Shown: piece after piece, positions 34,905 to 47,290 of the stretch | How positions within the stretch are numbered: the stretch's first letter is position 1 | Layout: every line of letters begins with the position of its first letter | Assembly: GCA_034440575.1 (NCBI GenBank) | Contig: JAOTOL010001271.1 | Span: 212,501 to 276,500 of the forward strand | Reading direction: 5' to 3' | Source of the DNA: Imbricaverruca yamaguchii | Taxonomy: Eukaryota > Arthropoda > Thecostraca > Neoverrucidae | Length of the DNA: 64,000 nucleotides | Program-made: the position numbers and the translations under genes | The notes under the pieces: generated by a model | What the model saw: only the letters and a program-made list of their open reading frames with translations | Told to the model about the DNA's origin: nothing | Database searches by the model: none

Positions 34905-36235
34905 ACCGCACCATACTGCGCCACACCCCACACCACACCACACCGCACACCACACCGCACACCACACCGCACACCACACCGCACACCACACCGCACACCA
35001 CACCGCACACCACACCACACACCACACACCACACCACACCACACCACACCGCACACCGCACACCGCACACCGCACACCGCACACCGCACACCGCACACCG
35101 CACACCGCACACCGCACACCGCACACCGCACACCGCACACCGCACCACACCACACCGCACACCGCACACCGCACCACACCACACCACACCACACCGCACA
35201 CCGCACACCACACCGCACACCACACCGCACACCACACCGCACACCGCACACCACACCGCACACCACACCACACCGCACACACACACCGCACACCACACAC
35301 CGCACACCACACCACACCACACCACACCGCACACCACACACCGCACACCACACCGCACACCACACACCACACCGCACACCACACACCACACCACACCGCA
35401 CACCACACCACACACCACACACACACCCACACCACACCACACCACACCGCACCACACCGCACACCACACCGCACACCACACCACACCGCACACCACACCA
35501 CACACCACACACCACACCACACCACACCGCACACCACACCACACACCACACACCACACACCACACCACACCACACCGCACACCACACCACACACCACACA
35601 CCACACCACACCACACCGCACACCACACCACACCACACCACACCACACCACACCACACCGCACACCACACACCACACACCACACACCACACCACACCACA
35701 CCGCACACCACACCGCACACCGCACACCGCACCACACCACACCACACCGCACACCGCACACCGCACACCGCACACCGCACACCGCACACCGCACACCGCA
35801 CACCGCACACCACACACCACACACCGCACACCGCACACCGCACACCGCACACCGCACACCGCACACCGCACACCGCACACCGCACACCGCACACCGCACA
35901 CCGCACACCGCACACCGCACACCGCACACCGCACACCGCACACCGCACACCGCACACCGCACACCGCACACCGCACACCGCACACCGCACACCGCACACC
36001 GCACACCGCACACCGCACACCGCACACCGCACACCGCACACCGCACACCGCACACCGCACACCGCGCACCGCGCACCGCGCACCGCGCACCGCGCACCGC
36101 ACCGCACTGCACGCTGCATTGCACGCTGTACTGCACGCTGTACTGCACGCTGCATTGCACGCTGCACTGCACGCTGTACTGCACGCTGCACTGCACGCTG
36201 CACTGCACGCTGCACTGCACTGCACTGCACCTGAT
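34905..36235. repeat. CACACCGCA / CACACCACA satellite, about 1.3 kb
   Basis: Short 5- to 9-bp units (caccg, cacac) with higher-order blocks and, from about 36110, gcactgcacgctg units. It starts about 20 bp after the exon 14 donor. All long Thr-Pro-His and Cys-Ala-Val frames here are array artefacts. Confidence 0.97.
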
Positions 36236-36370
36236 TATACCGGGTTACCATCGCACTATATAGTGCGTCTGATCATGTCATTATTATGTAGATGACAGGC
36301 CGTGATTTGCTTGAGTGAAGCTGTCCTAGAGGTAAGGCAGTTTGGACGACTTTTTTCTGACCGTTTTCAG

Positions 36371-36463
36371 AGTATCCCTACACGTCTCTGATCTCTCCAG
36401 AGCTGAGGTACTGGCTGTTCTTGCCCGACTACCAGGCTCCGCCTTTGGCACCCAAACTCATAG
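36371..36463 (+). CDS. Piezo: Piezo exon 15 of window (loop with LFLPDY motif)
   Basis: 30 codons plus one base: EYPYTSLISPELRYWLFLPD then YQAPPLAPKLI, corresponding to DYPW----...KWLYFPDF in other Piezo proteins. Acceptor accgttttcag, donor GTGAGG, phase 1 to 1. Confidence 0.93.
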
Positions 36464-36954
36464 GTGAGGCACCGACGGTCGAATGCCACCTCGCCGTTCT
36501 AAACAGTGTTTCTTCCCTCAACTTGACCATTTCCTGGCTCCTCCGTATTCGTGTTGTTTTCGGTGGTGCTTTGTCCTTCTTCATTCACATTTTACCTTTC
36601 CGAAGTACCGTTGCAACCTGGTTTTAAGAAGCTTTCCATATGAGTAATGAGTATTTTTTATTTTCAGTAGTTTTGTTGTCCCCGGTCTGTCTCTAATATT
36701 TAGTGGTGTTCCGACGACTGCGGGATTCATCGTGGTTGAAAGTAGACTGAGGTCCAGTGATGTCTGAATATAGCTGCATGTGTAATAATTGCGTAGATAC
36801 GTCGCAGATAAGACGCTCAGTAATGGATGCACCAAAATGTGTTTAACTGAAGTCACAACAAGAAGCTCTCATGGACTCACGGACGAACTTAAGACAGAAT
36901 CTTCCTTTTAGCGAGCAAAGCATGCTCACCTTAGCTGATCTCAGTTAACCTGCC

Positions 36955-37195
36955 CATCTTATCTGACCTTAGATCACCTCCTCGCCTTAGGTGACTTTAG
37001 CTCGCCTGCCCATCTTAGCTGACTTTAGCTCACCTGCCCATCTTAGCTGACTTTAGCTCGCCTGCCCATCTTAGCTGACTTTAGCTCGCCTGCCCATCTT
37101 AGCTGACTTTAGCTCGCCTGCCCATCTTAGCTGACTTTAGCTCACCCGCTCACCTTAGCTGACGTCAGCTCACCCGGTCACCTTAGCTGACCGCG
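36955..37195. repeat. 28-bp CTGCCCATCTTAGCTGACTTTAGCTCGC repeat, about 8 copies
   Basis: Regular units decay toward both ends; the last is within 30 bp of exon 16. Confidence 0.92.
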
Positions 37196-37222
37196 CCGTC
37201 AAAACTGCACCTCCTGCCGCAG

Positions 37223-37388
37223 CCGACTTCTTCCTGCTGCTGTTGGCGTGCTGTCAGCGCCAGGTATTCCGGATAGAGACGTCGGAGGGGGCGGAGCTCC
37301 ACCCGGGCGGCAGCAACCGGCCGATCGACCAGCAGCAGCTGCGCGACGGATACGTCAACGGCGTGCCCGACTATATGGCCGGCAAAGG
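37223..37388 (+). CDS. Piezo: Piezo exon 16 of window (TM helix and linker)
   Basis: 54 codons plus two bases: FFLLLLACCQRQVF matches the YDFMLLLCASLQRQIF helix, then RIETSEGAELHPGGSNRPID and a linker ending NGVPDYMAGKG, equivalent to the VPDFI region. Acceptor ctgccgcag, donor GTCAGT, phase 1 to 2. The final 20 bases are the start of a 28-bp tandem array. Confidence 0.93.
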
Positions 37389-38205
37389 GTCAGTCCGACT
37401 ACACAGCCGGCGAAGGGTCAGTCCGACTATACAGCCGCCAAAGGGTCAGTCCGACTACACAGCCGGCAAAGGGTCAGTCCGACTATACAGCCGCCAAAGG
37501 GTCAGTCCGACTATACAGTCGGCAAAGGGTCAGTCCGACTACACAGCCGGCAAAGGGTCAGTCCGACTACACAGCCGGCAAAGGGTCAGTCCGACTACAC
37601 AGCCGGCAAAGGGTCAGTCCGACTATACAGCCGCCAAAGGGTCAGTCCGACTATACAGCCGCCAAAGGGTCAGTCCGACTATACAGCCGCCAAAGGGTCA
37701 GTCCGAATATACAGCCGGCAAAGGGTCAGTCCGACTATACAGCTGGCAAAGGGTCAGTCCGACTACACAGCCGGCAAAGGGTCAGTCCGACTATACAGCC
37801 GCCAAAGGGTCAGTCCGACTATACAGCTGGCAAAGGGTCAGTCCGACTATACAGCCGCCAAAGGGTCAGTCCGACTATACAGCCGCCAAAGGGTCAGTCC
37901 GACTATACAGTCGGCAGAGGGTCAGTCCGACTACACAGCCGGCAAAAGGTCAGTCCGACTACACAGCCGGCAAAGGGTCAGTCCGACTATACAGCCGGCA
38001 AAGGGTCAGTCCGACTATACAGCCGGCAAAGGGTCAGTCCGACTACACAGCCGCCAAAGGGTCAGTCCGACTATACAGCCGGCAAAGGGTCAGTCTGACT
38101 ATATGGCCGGCAAAGGGTCAGTCCGACTATACAGCCGGCAAAGGGTCAGTCTGACTATATGGCCGGCAAAGGGTCAGTCTGACTATATGGCCGGCAAAGG
38201 GCCTG
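37370..38205 (+). repeat. Piezo: 28-bp array grown from the exon 16 donor junction, about 30 copies
   Basis: Unit aaagggtcagtccgactata plus cagccggc is the exon end (gactatatggccggcaaagg) joined to its donor (gtcagt). Interior copies read tatacag; the exon and the last three copies read tatatgg. Each unit contains GTCAGT. Three units equal 84 bp, so the frame stays open with a 28-residue period. Confidence 0.95.
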
Positions 38206-38517
38206 TCTCGGGAGGCATACTTCACGGCATGTGCAACATCAACCATGTATAATGTTATGCCTCGTGGAGATAAAGAAGCATGCATTGATTCCAGCCGGGC
38301 ATTGATGTTTGTTAGTTTTCTATCACGAGATGTTGAACTCGTAGACTCCAAATGGTGATGCATGGTACAGTTTATAATGCCCGTCCGGACATTCGTGCCA
38401 TGCTAACCATTTGTGTGCTCCCCGCGGTATGTGTCTCGAGATGTGCTTTAGCGTGACTCGCAGTGTGTATTACACGTGACACGTGCTGTACGACAATACG
38501 TTCTGCTGGTGCCGCAG

Positions 38518-38703
38518 GACGTATTTGGACGCGTTAAAGTTGGTGGTCTTCTTCTCTTGTTACTGGTTGACGCTGGCCGTGGTGTTCCTGGCCGGCATCA
38601 ACCGTATAACGCTGCTGTCGCTGCTCTACGTGGCCAGCGCCTTTATTTTCCTCTGGAAGGGCAACGACTTCTATCTGCTGCCGTTCAAGGACATTCGGAA
38701 GAG
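38518..38703 (+). CDS. Piezo: Piezo exon 17 of window (two TM helices, YLD motif)
   Basis: One base completes Gly, then 61 codons plus two bases. TYLDALKLVVFFSCYWLTL then AVVFLAGINRITLLSLLYV matches SYLDMSKVIIFSYLFWFVLTIIFITGTTRISIF. A third hydrophobic stretch and FYLLPFKDIRKR correspond to DLLLKPIKSILR. Acceptor tgccgcag, donor GTGGGT, phase 2 to 2. Confidence 0.96.
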
Positions 38704-39082
38704 GTGGGTGCATCGGTGCGATGTGCGGCAGGTGAACTTCAGATGAACCACGGGTTAACTTCAGGTGCTGTCCATCGGTAGGGATATTGCTTCCTGGAAT
38801 AAATTGTGAACATCCATGTGGTCGTACTTATACGAAGCACGTCCTATTTTCGTTCTTATCTAGAATGGCTTCACGAGATCCGGGAATAGCTGCCTTCGCT
38901 GCGTGTATTCACCAAGTGAGAGGATGCTGTTGGGATTGACTGCCCAGTGGAACTGCTTTGTGGCTATTGAGATGTGAGTCACCTAGTATATAGCGCATTA
39001 TAATATACCTAGTGTATACGTAGTATATAGTACGTTATATTACACTTAGTAGTATAGCGTGTTGTTGTTGCGGTGTCGTAAG

Positions 39083-39344
39083 GCCATGTTTCTCCGCCTC
39101 AGGTGGATCCTGCTGATGACCTACAGTGTGGCGGTGTCGTGAGGCCATGTTGCTCCGCCTCAGGTGGATCCTGCTGATGACCTACAGTGTGGCGGTGTCG
39201 TGAGGCCATGTCTCTCCGCCTCAGGTGGATCCTGCTGATGACCTATAGTGTGGCGGTGTCGTGAGCCATGTTGCTCCGCCTCAGGTGGATCCTGCTGATG
39301 ACCTACAGTGTGGCGGTGTCGTGAGCCATGTTGCTCCGCCTCAG
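39083..39344 (+). repeat. Piezo: Four tandem copies of the exon 18 acceptor edge (60-61 bp)
   Basis: The block ctccgcctcag/gtggatcctgctgatgacct recurs with acceptors just before 39103, 39164, 39225 and 39285, and the genuine one before 39345 (spacing 61, 61, 60, 60). In each upstream copy the frame runs W-I-L-L-M-T-Y-S-V and then reaches TGA, so those acceptors would truncate the protein. Confidence 0.95.
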
Positions 39345-39514
39345 GTGGATCCTGCTGATGACCTACAGTGTGGTGGTGATCGCCATCAAGTGTTCCGTGT
39401 TTCAACTGATGGGCTGCGTGTTCCTGCCATACTTCATGGACAGATGCTGCTGGTTTGTTCAGCTGATGGGCATTGGCTGTCTTCAGCAGATGGTGCAACT
39501 GCCGGCAGAAACAG
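39345..39514 (+). CDS. Piezo: Piezo exon 18 of window (TM helices)
   Basis: G completes Arg, then 56 codons plus one base. WILLMTYSVVVIAIKCSVF corresponds to WDWLIAYNVFVITMKNIL. A second hydrophobic part CCWFVQLMGIGCLQQMVQL corresponds to SCWLIQAFSLACTVK. Acceptor gctccgcctcag, donor GTGCGT, phase 2 to 1. It is the only one of five repeat copies with an open downstream frame. Confidence 0.95.
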
Positions 39515-40703
39515 GTGCGTCTCGTCCCCCAGCTGTGCGCTGTCCCATTTGTCGCGCAAACGAGCGGTCTTGTAAGCGACGGGTTTTGATCGACTTTTGG
39601 AACGGGACGATTGTTCGGGCCAATCAGGAGACTCGAGATGGAAACTCTTGCAACTTATCAAGAAAAGACCAGCGACAAATCATCCGATAAGTTAATTTCT
39701 ATGAACTGTTTGGTAGCTGCGTTAGGCGTCAGACGAAATGTTAATGCGGACATCGGGGGATCCCCAGTAAAGAAAGAAAACAGGTGGTTTCCTGATGTCA
39801 TTCAAGAACATGCTCCCGTGACAAGCGTGATCTGATGCTCACTAGCGTGTGCGTGAAAAATATAGTTACAATTTATGTGACTGTCTCCATGCAATATGGT
39901 GCGAAGTGCATTTATGAAAGTTAGCCTGCCTTCAGCCGTCAATCTCATTGCCAATTACAGTGATGTATTGCGCATATTGTTACTTTTCGTATTGCGTTCT
40001 GGGACTATTTTTCACCACAGACAGCCGACCGCCCGCCGCCGTTCATAATAGCTCCGTTTTCATGACTAGCATATCTGGATTTTCTTACCAATCCGGATTT
40101 CCGAAGTCGTGGAAACCCCTTCGTCAGCTAAGTGGATTGGATTTCCGAATTCAGCTTAAAAAGATTTCTTGAGGAATTCAGGATTTCCCAGTAGTTGGAA
40201 GCATATGGTGACATTCACTTCGCGTCCTTTTTCTGCTTCCCGTGTTGTCATTGCCGGCGTTGTTTTTGGAAGTTTCTTTGTGAAGATTGGCCGGGCTAAT
40301 AGTATAATATATAATATAATATAAAATATGATATATAATATAATAATATAATAAAATAACATAATAAATTCGCAAGTAACAGCAATCCCTCTTCGGGTCT
40401 GATGAAATGACGCAGTCCACGCCGATGTGGCATACGTTTGTGAGTATTGAAGGGAAATATCGCATGTGCACCGAACTATCAGCAAATCCGGGATTTCCCA
40501 CCAAATCCAGATTCGGGATTCCTACATGTAATCCTGATTTCCTCGCGAATAGTCATGGAAACGTTCCTTGTAATCCTGATTCGATTCATTGTGGAAATCC
40601 AATCCCAGTTCAAACCTGCTATGGAAGCAAGTCTAATATGGTGGGGCGCGGACCACTCCCTGAATGTTAACCCTCCGTCTCTCCGGTGAGATCCTCACAC
40701 CCC
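39515..40703. other. Intron 18 proximal part
   Basis: AT-rich unique DNA with an (AATAT)-type low-complexity tract at about 40300-40375. No exon. Confidence 0.55.
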
Positions 40704-41486
40704 GTCTCGGGGGTGAGGGGGAGATAGTAAACCCCTCTAAAATTCAAACTAAGCGTCGCACGAAAACAAAAGAGGTGTCATCGGAAAGCGCTCGACGAGT
40801 ATGGCCCGGATCCACCCCCAAAACAATTTACCCCAAAAGTAACGCCGCTAGGGTGGCTAGATTTTCACTTCACTATTTACATTATGCTTTTGACTCTGGG
40901 GAGTTCATTTTGGCGAATATTTGAGAGAAAAAAATTTCGAATAAAAAAAGGACAGCGAAACCAAGCATGGCCATAACGTGTCCCCCCCCATTTTTTGATA
41001 TGTCAAAATTTTGGGTTTTCAAGTTTTCTTTAATTTTCCTTTTCTAATGGATAGAACAGACAGAGAAACGTTCTTGGAAGTCAACTCGCACCGATAAAAA
41101 TGCTTACTCCAGAGCCAGAATCTTCAATTTGAACTCCAATAGGTAAACATGCATATTTAATAAGCAGTCAAAAACGGTGAAAAGGGTGAAATTTTTATCT
41201 CGTACGTTTTATTGCATCCCTGAAGATAAGCAAACGCTAATGGTTTCATTAATATATCAGTATCCATTAAAGCGTGACGACTGGTTTAACTTTTTTGGAG
41301 GTGACCTCACTTGACCTTCACTAACTCGTTGACCCAAAATGACCTGATTTCAAAATTTTGAACAACATGCCAAATTGATATGGGAAAGGGTATGCCAAAT
41401 TTTGGCGCGCTGCAGCGCGCCGTTCGTTCACTATCCACGAAAAACCTAGGGGGGGGGCGGGCGGTTAAAGACCTCTTCCCCGAGAC
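40704..41486 (-). mobile_element. Terminal-inverted-repeat element, copy B (inverted relative to copy A)
   Basis: About 780 bp beginning gtctcgggggtgaggg and ending cttccccgagac. The reverse complement aligns over its full length with 28207-28968. The shared flank (gatcctcacacccc against ggtgtgcggatct) shows the element may extend about 24 bp past the termini. Confidence 0.8.
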
Positions 41487-44400
41487 GGTACTGGTTAATG
41501 GGCCCGAACGCCTAAGTTACATGAATATTTTAAGATTTTAAACGACGGTCGATGTGCTTGGCATGAATTCCACCAATTCCGATTCCAATAGCCATTGCAG
41601 TTGAGGCCGACAGGTTGTATTGATATGTAAGAACATTACGCGTATAGGCGTTGAATGGAAAGAATGCATCTACTATCGTGTAATTTATCCTACACCATTC
41701 TCGCGAGCCGATGTTGCTTAGTATTGCTCAAGGGTGGAACTTTATTTTTATCATATCACCGCTAGGCGGCCCTACGGATCCTCTGGGCAACAACCGTCGG
41801 CACTCGACGTTTATTGAGCCATGACAGAACCTCAATAATGCCGGAAAGCTTCATGTCAAAAGGTAAAAAATGACCGGGTTAGATACCAAAAAGTAGTCGA
41901 GACTTGCATCAGAAGGCAGCAAATTGTATGCCGGTTTATTTGCGACCATTGGAAATTAATTCGTTAATATAGAACATTTGATATACAAATAAAGGAAATA
42001 CAATGTGATACTTCGAAACGGAAATCCTGGAGTTGAGTGCACAAATGATAGGGTTAGCTGTCTATAAACATAGTGAATATGGCATCAGAAGGCGGCTGAT
42101 TTTGTGCCGGTTTATTTGAAGCAATTGGAAATTAATTCGGCAATGCAGAACATCTGACATAACTTTTATAGGAATACAATGTGATAAGTTTGGACACAAA
42201 TTCTGGACTTGAGTGCAACATTGACATGGTTAAACCTTCACGGAAGTTATGCAAGGTGATATAAATGTAGCACGTTCGATATTCGTTTAGTTAAAAACAT
42301 TGGAAATTGTCAGCACATCACATAGAAGATGTATGACGCGTTTATTCACAAAATGTTGAATAGCCAATTTATCTCATTTTATAAGAGCAAAGTGGCAGGG
42401 TGAAATTATTTCATAATAAAACGAGCCACACACCATAAGAGAGCTTGTTTTAATGTTGTTCCAATTTGACCGCTGGAAATTACTTGTACCTTCTCTAGAA
42501 ACTAGAATATAGCATTGATCAGAGCCAGCCCATTTTAGTGGTGGTCCTTCACAAGCCCATCACCAGAGCGGCGCCACCGGTATTATGTCCGCTCATGACG
42601 TCTGACGATCCATTTTTTTCTTTACCGGCACTGCTCTCCATGAAAATTCACATAGCCTAGAACATGTGCTATCACAAGCGGCGTGTTTTCCACGATTATT
42701 CACTATACATAACCTTAGTGAAATACAAACGTTGCAATTACACATGTTTTTACATAACTTGTAATTAACAAACAATGCTCTTTCTATTTTGTAATTTTGT
42801 TAGTTCGTGATGTTAGTGGATGCCATCTTCGCATAGAACAACAAGAGCGGCGTATTGACACCGAATTCGGTGTGAATACGCAGCTTGTGATTTTAGTGAA
42901 ATTGGCCTCAGAAAATTGATAATGAAGTATAAACTTGAACACAAAAATGCCAAGTCAAATATTGTGAGCATTAAGAAAACAGTTGCAACGAAAGGCGAAG
43001 AATTGTCTTAAGTTATTTGCGTAGGGTGGACAAATCGCATAAAAGTTACAGTATTTCTAAGAATTAAAAAAAATAATAATTGTACATTATCAAGATATTT
43101 TTCTTAATTCTCCTGACAGAAGTGCCGAGTTAATAATTTCCAAAATCAGCATAGATTTGGTGCAGAGTGATACGGTAAGAAATTGTGAATTCAGTCCCAG
43201 GTGGACATTTTTTGGAACGTACCTCGTTTGGCAAAAACTAGCCAAAACGATGTCACTTGCCTGGGTTATGAAATGCTCATATTTCTTCAAACTACCACAT
43301 TTTCGTCAACATTTAAGATAGCTGAATTTTGTTTCGTGTTTTCTACGAGGATGAATTTATTATAACTTTGTGCATCGACTTAGCATTATGTTCTGCTAAT
43401 GCCCAAACGCTGTGGTATAAACACATTTAGGGACAAGGTTGGCCACCAGGGGCGTTGTTCGAAGTGATGTCCGCAGTGGTCGCCTATCGGGCCACATTCC
43501 TCGACGTGACTTGAATTGATGGGTAGCTTACATAGATAAATTAGCCACCCCTGGGCGTGAGCCAGGGTGGATAATTGTCTCTTCATCCCATACAATTTCA
43601 GTCTGCCCTAATTCAGATGATCGAGAGGATCGTCGGTTTTGCAGGATTCCCCCAAAGCTCATGAAAAGATCCCAGCACCCGACAGGAGATCCTAGTAAGT
43701 TGCTCTGGGTCTCCAGACCACTAGGCTCACTAGTCATGGCAGGGGTCCCGGAGTTCACGAAACATCCTAGTACCACGGACAATAGACGGATAGGAAACTC
43801 CCCGGAATCGGCGACGAAGGACGGCTGCCTGGCGGTGGGAGGCTGATGCTAATCCTGGATAGGATATTGTTTGATTCCAGTGGCACATTGCTGCGTTGGT
43901 GAGTAACGCGTCGTTTAGTTTCAACAAACGTCCGCCTTTTGGAGAAGCTAGGGAACCGTGGTCCCCCTGCATGAAGCCCTGTGGCGGTAAGGAATTAATT
44001 TAGAACATCTATCCTTCATTTCTTCGTTTCGGAGGACATTTAAACGCATGGCGTGGTGCACTACGTTTATGGAGCGTTATATATGTTTTTGTAAGTAACT
44101 TATGTGTGTTGGATCAAGTGAATCATGCAATTCTCCATTCCATTGGCCAGTTATTTATTTTAAGTCACGAGAAAATCTGAATCAGTGGTATTTAGTCAGT
44201 TTGAGCTTTTGCTTGGCTTGAAACGTTGGTTAAAGGGGGCGCCGTAAATGTACCTATTTTCACCTTTATATGCAGCTCTGAAACTAAAGGTTTTGGCTTG
44301 TGGATGTCCGATTTGAGGCTGAGGAGCAGTCTGAAGGAGGAATTGTCTGACACAAAATATTGCAATCTTTACCTAAGACACATGGTTCAATTTTTTTTAA

Positions 44401-46305
44401 ATGTTACCAAGGTTTTGGATTGGTGATATGTGCCATGTATTCAAAAATCATTTAGGTTTGTCATAATGCTTTAGAAAGAAAAAAACTAATTATGCGGCAC
44501 AAATGTTAAGTTGTATTGCTATCCTTGCACACAGTAAATGTTTCTTTCTGTCTTTGTTGATTTGGCTTATAAGTAACTATATATTTACATTTTTTGCCAT
44601 GAATCATACAACCTTGCATCACCTGTTTTAGGCACGTGCTCACGATAAATGTATTTGCTTATGTTTTCATTAGTGTACGCTATCTTGTCCGGCATATCAT
44701 AGAAAATATTATCATATGATATGTAAGATATGGCATATGCTTGCATACCATGCAGGTAGGAGAACCACCGTTTGCTGTTGAGCCTCCTCATATTTTTGCA
44801 TTAAATCTATTACTTGGAAGAGGTGGAAACAGATTACCAGAACAATCCACGACAGATCGACAAGGGCCCATCTCTCACATCTGGATCAAATTGTTGTGTG
44901 GATTTATCCTATGCCCAGAAACCCTTCGTGTAAATTTTACTTCGATCAAGTCAACGTTTCAGGAGTTATAGTCTGGGAAATTTCTGGAAGGTCACTCTGC
45001 ATGGTTATGTTCAGTGGCCGATAACTATGTTAAATATCATTCAAAGTATATGTAACCAGACAGTTTTGAATTCGCAAAGGTCAAAAGAATCTGATTCCGA
45101 CAATATTTGTATGTGTGCCAGATTATTAAAAAGTTATTATATGACCTAAGGTCGGCGAAGTCAAAGCAGAGGAAATGCCCCTGACCTGATGGACAGGGCC
45201 AAAGCGTTTGAAAATTGCCCTCCGACTTGTCAGAATAGGCCCTGGGTCGCCAAAGAGGGCCCAAGAAATGACGGAGAGCGAGAGCTGGCGATATTTGCGA
45301 GTGCGAAATTGATGCAGCATAGCGTACTGTAAATTCCAGAGCTCTAGTGCGATTAGTTTTTAGCTATGATATGAAGCGTCATGGGGGGGGGGTAGGTATT
45401 TACCCGCCCACCCGGCCATGCGAGGGTTACCATTGGAGAAGGTCAAGCTGTAGTCGGTTCATGCAAGGGGCCCTTGACAGTGGCGCAGAGGGCTCCGATG
45501 GCTGTTCCGGGGCCGCTGGGCCCAATCAGTGTTTATCGTGTGCTCCTGTGCCTGCTAGTGGGCGCAAAATGACCCTGGATGTCGACACGCCCCTAAGCTC
45601 CAATTCACCACCACCTGTGCCTGCCCAGGGTCCCCTCGTTTGTCAAAGAACATACCTCAGGGGGAAATGTGACTGCCAGGATCAATCAGCCAATTGGTAT
45701 TTGGCCAATCAGCAGCTCTCTGGGGGTGGGGGTGGGGGTGGGGGTGGGATCGGAATGGAATTGGCCTGCCCAAGACGAGTCCAAGACTGATACGGTTGGA
45801 AGGGGGAGGGCGGAGGTGCTCTCTGCTTTCTGCCGGTTCTCCCGATCCTGCGCTTCCCTCAGTTAGTCGGCACAGGTTAGTTGGTCATTAGCTTCATGGT
45901 TCTATACGACGGCCGAAGGGATGGCGGCTACTGGAGTATGCGTCCCCAGCTGGCGCCGAAGGCGCAGTTTTTTTCTTCAAAATTACGCGCGGTAGAAGCC
46001 GATACAGCTATAATTCCCCATCCAGTCGAGCTTTTTCGATGGGATGTCCGCATCACCTATACAGGATTAGTTCTCCGATCGTCAGCTAGGTGTCAGTAGT
46101 ATCGGTCGATGGTCGCTATCATCAAAGTGCCGCACGAGAGTTTCAGATCTGTTTACTATTATCCGTGCTAGTACCCAGTAGTAGGCACCACTATGTTCTC
46201 TGGTAGCTACAGACCAGGAAGCCTATTACTCGTAACAGATCCACGGAGCTCATCAAAGTTCCAAAGCCTGGAGGGAGTGTATATTGGACTCGTGTTCGTT
46301 TCCAG
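41487..46305. other. Intron 18 distal part, AT-rich
   Basis: Unique AT-rich sequence with a diverged tandem dimer (41907-42231). No coding exon or RNA gene recognised. G-runs occur at 45383-45391 and a (GGGGGT)n stretch at 45721-45750. Confidence 0.55.
41907..42231. repeat. Diverged tandem dimer, period about 174 bp
   Basis: Two copies share catcagaaggc, gccggtttatttg, attggaaattaattcg, gaatacaatgtgata-like and ttgagtgcaa blocks in the same order. Confidence 0.75.
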
Positions 46306-46462
46306 TGACTTCAGACAAGTGTCCGGTTCCTCACTCCGAGGCTGGCCTCCTCTGGGACGGGCTCGTGTTCGGCTGCCTGCTGTTGCAGCTGCGCTTTTTC
46401 ACCAGCCACTACTTCCAGCACCTGGTGCTGGAGACGCGCGCCCAGCAGATGCTCGCTAGCAG
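46306..46462 (+). CDS. Piezo: Piezo exon 19 of window (TM helix before the beam)
   Basis: TG completes Val, then 51 codons plus two bases. EAGLLWDGLVFGCLLLQLR then FFTSHYFQHLVLETRAQQML matches GEAGIIWDSICFAFLLLQRRVFMSYYFLHVVADIKASQIL. A Cys-Pro before it (DKCPVP) fits the conserved CPLP loop. Acceptor cgtttccag, donor GTCGGT, phase 1 to 2. Confidence 0.96.
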
Positions 46463-46793
46463 GTCGGTCTGGATCATTTGCCACCATGGGCGATAGTGTT
46501 GCCTGTCGACAAGTCTGCCTAGGTTCGCTCCCTCACTCGGTGACACAAGTCAACATGAGGAGACAGTGAAACCGACAATATGCGGGAACTGTTCACTCTC
46601 GGCGTAGTCCCCGGCATGTTTTGCCGTTTAATTTCATTGGCGTTGCCGTCTTAACACGTTCAGATTACACAGTTGGTAGTGGATGAGTAATACGTCGATG
46701 CCGCAAACTGTTTGTTTGTGTACACCAGAGCACCTGGGCACCAGGTGACGCGCGACGTGCCTCAGACCTCTGACGGGACACCCTGGCCTGCAG

Positions 46794-46948
46794 TGGCGCC
46801 GAAATGATAGAGCGGGAGCGCAAGAAGAAGATCCAGGCGCGACAGGCGGAGGAGGAGAAGGCCATGGCCGATATCCGGCGCAAAATGCAGCGCATCAAGG
46901 AACAACGTATCCAAAGACACCGTCAGAAATACGAAAATCACTACCAAG
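46794..46948 (+). CDS. Piezo: Piezo exon 20 of window (beam helix)
   Basis: One base completes Ser (Arg in many Piezo proteins), then GAEMIERERKKKIQARQAEE and RRKMQRIKEQRIQRHRQKY. This is the long charged beam helix that links the peripheral blades to the pore in Piezo structures. Strong coiled-coil-like charge pattern, no stop or proline. Acceptor ggcctgcag, donor GTAATG, phase 2 to 1. Confidence 0.95.
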
Positions 46949-46989
46949 GTAATGGGCTGGCACCGTGGCTGCGGTTGCCAGCCGAGGAG

Positions 46990-47290
46990 TGAAGTCCGGT
47001 CTGGCCGAGCGTTGGGCTTTGGCCTGGTCAAGAGCCCTGGCTCTAGTCTAACCAAGGATTTGGCTTTGGTTCGGCCAAGGGCTCTGGCCCTAGTCTCACA
47101 CATGATTGGAGGCTGTTCGTGTCAAGCTCTGACTCTGGTCTGGTCGAGGATTATAATCTAGTACAGCCGAGGATTGCAGCCAATTCCGACAAAGAGTCTC
47201 GGCTCTGGTACGGCCGGGGATTGGAGCCTATTCCGACCAAGGGTCCCGACTCTGGTCCAGCGAAGGACTGAACTTGGTCACATCCCAGAC
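46990..47290. repeat. Degenerate CTGGTCTGGCCGAGGATT repeat
   Basis: Irregular copies of ggctctggtctggccgagg-like units after the beam exon. Confidence 0.6.

Noticed and set aside
34182..36263. Long Thr-Pro-His and Cys-Gly-Val frames
   Set aside because: Artefacts of the CACACCGCA satellite; the plus-strand frame begins inside genuine exon 14 and runs through its donor into the array.
37370..38205. CRISPR-like regularly spaced array
   Set aside because: Units are contiguous without unique spacers, and the context is a eukaryotic intron.
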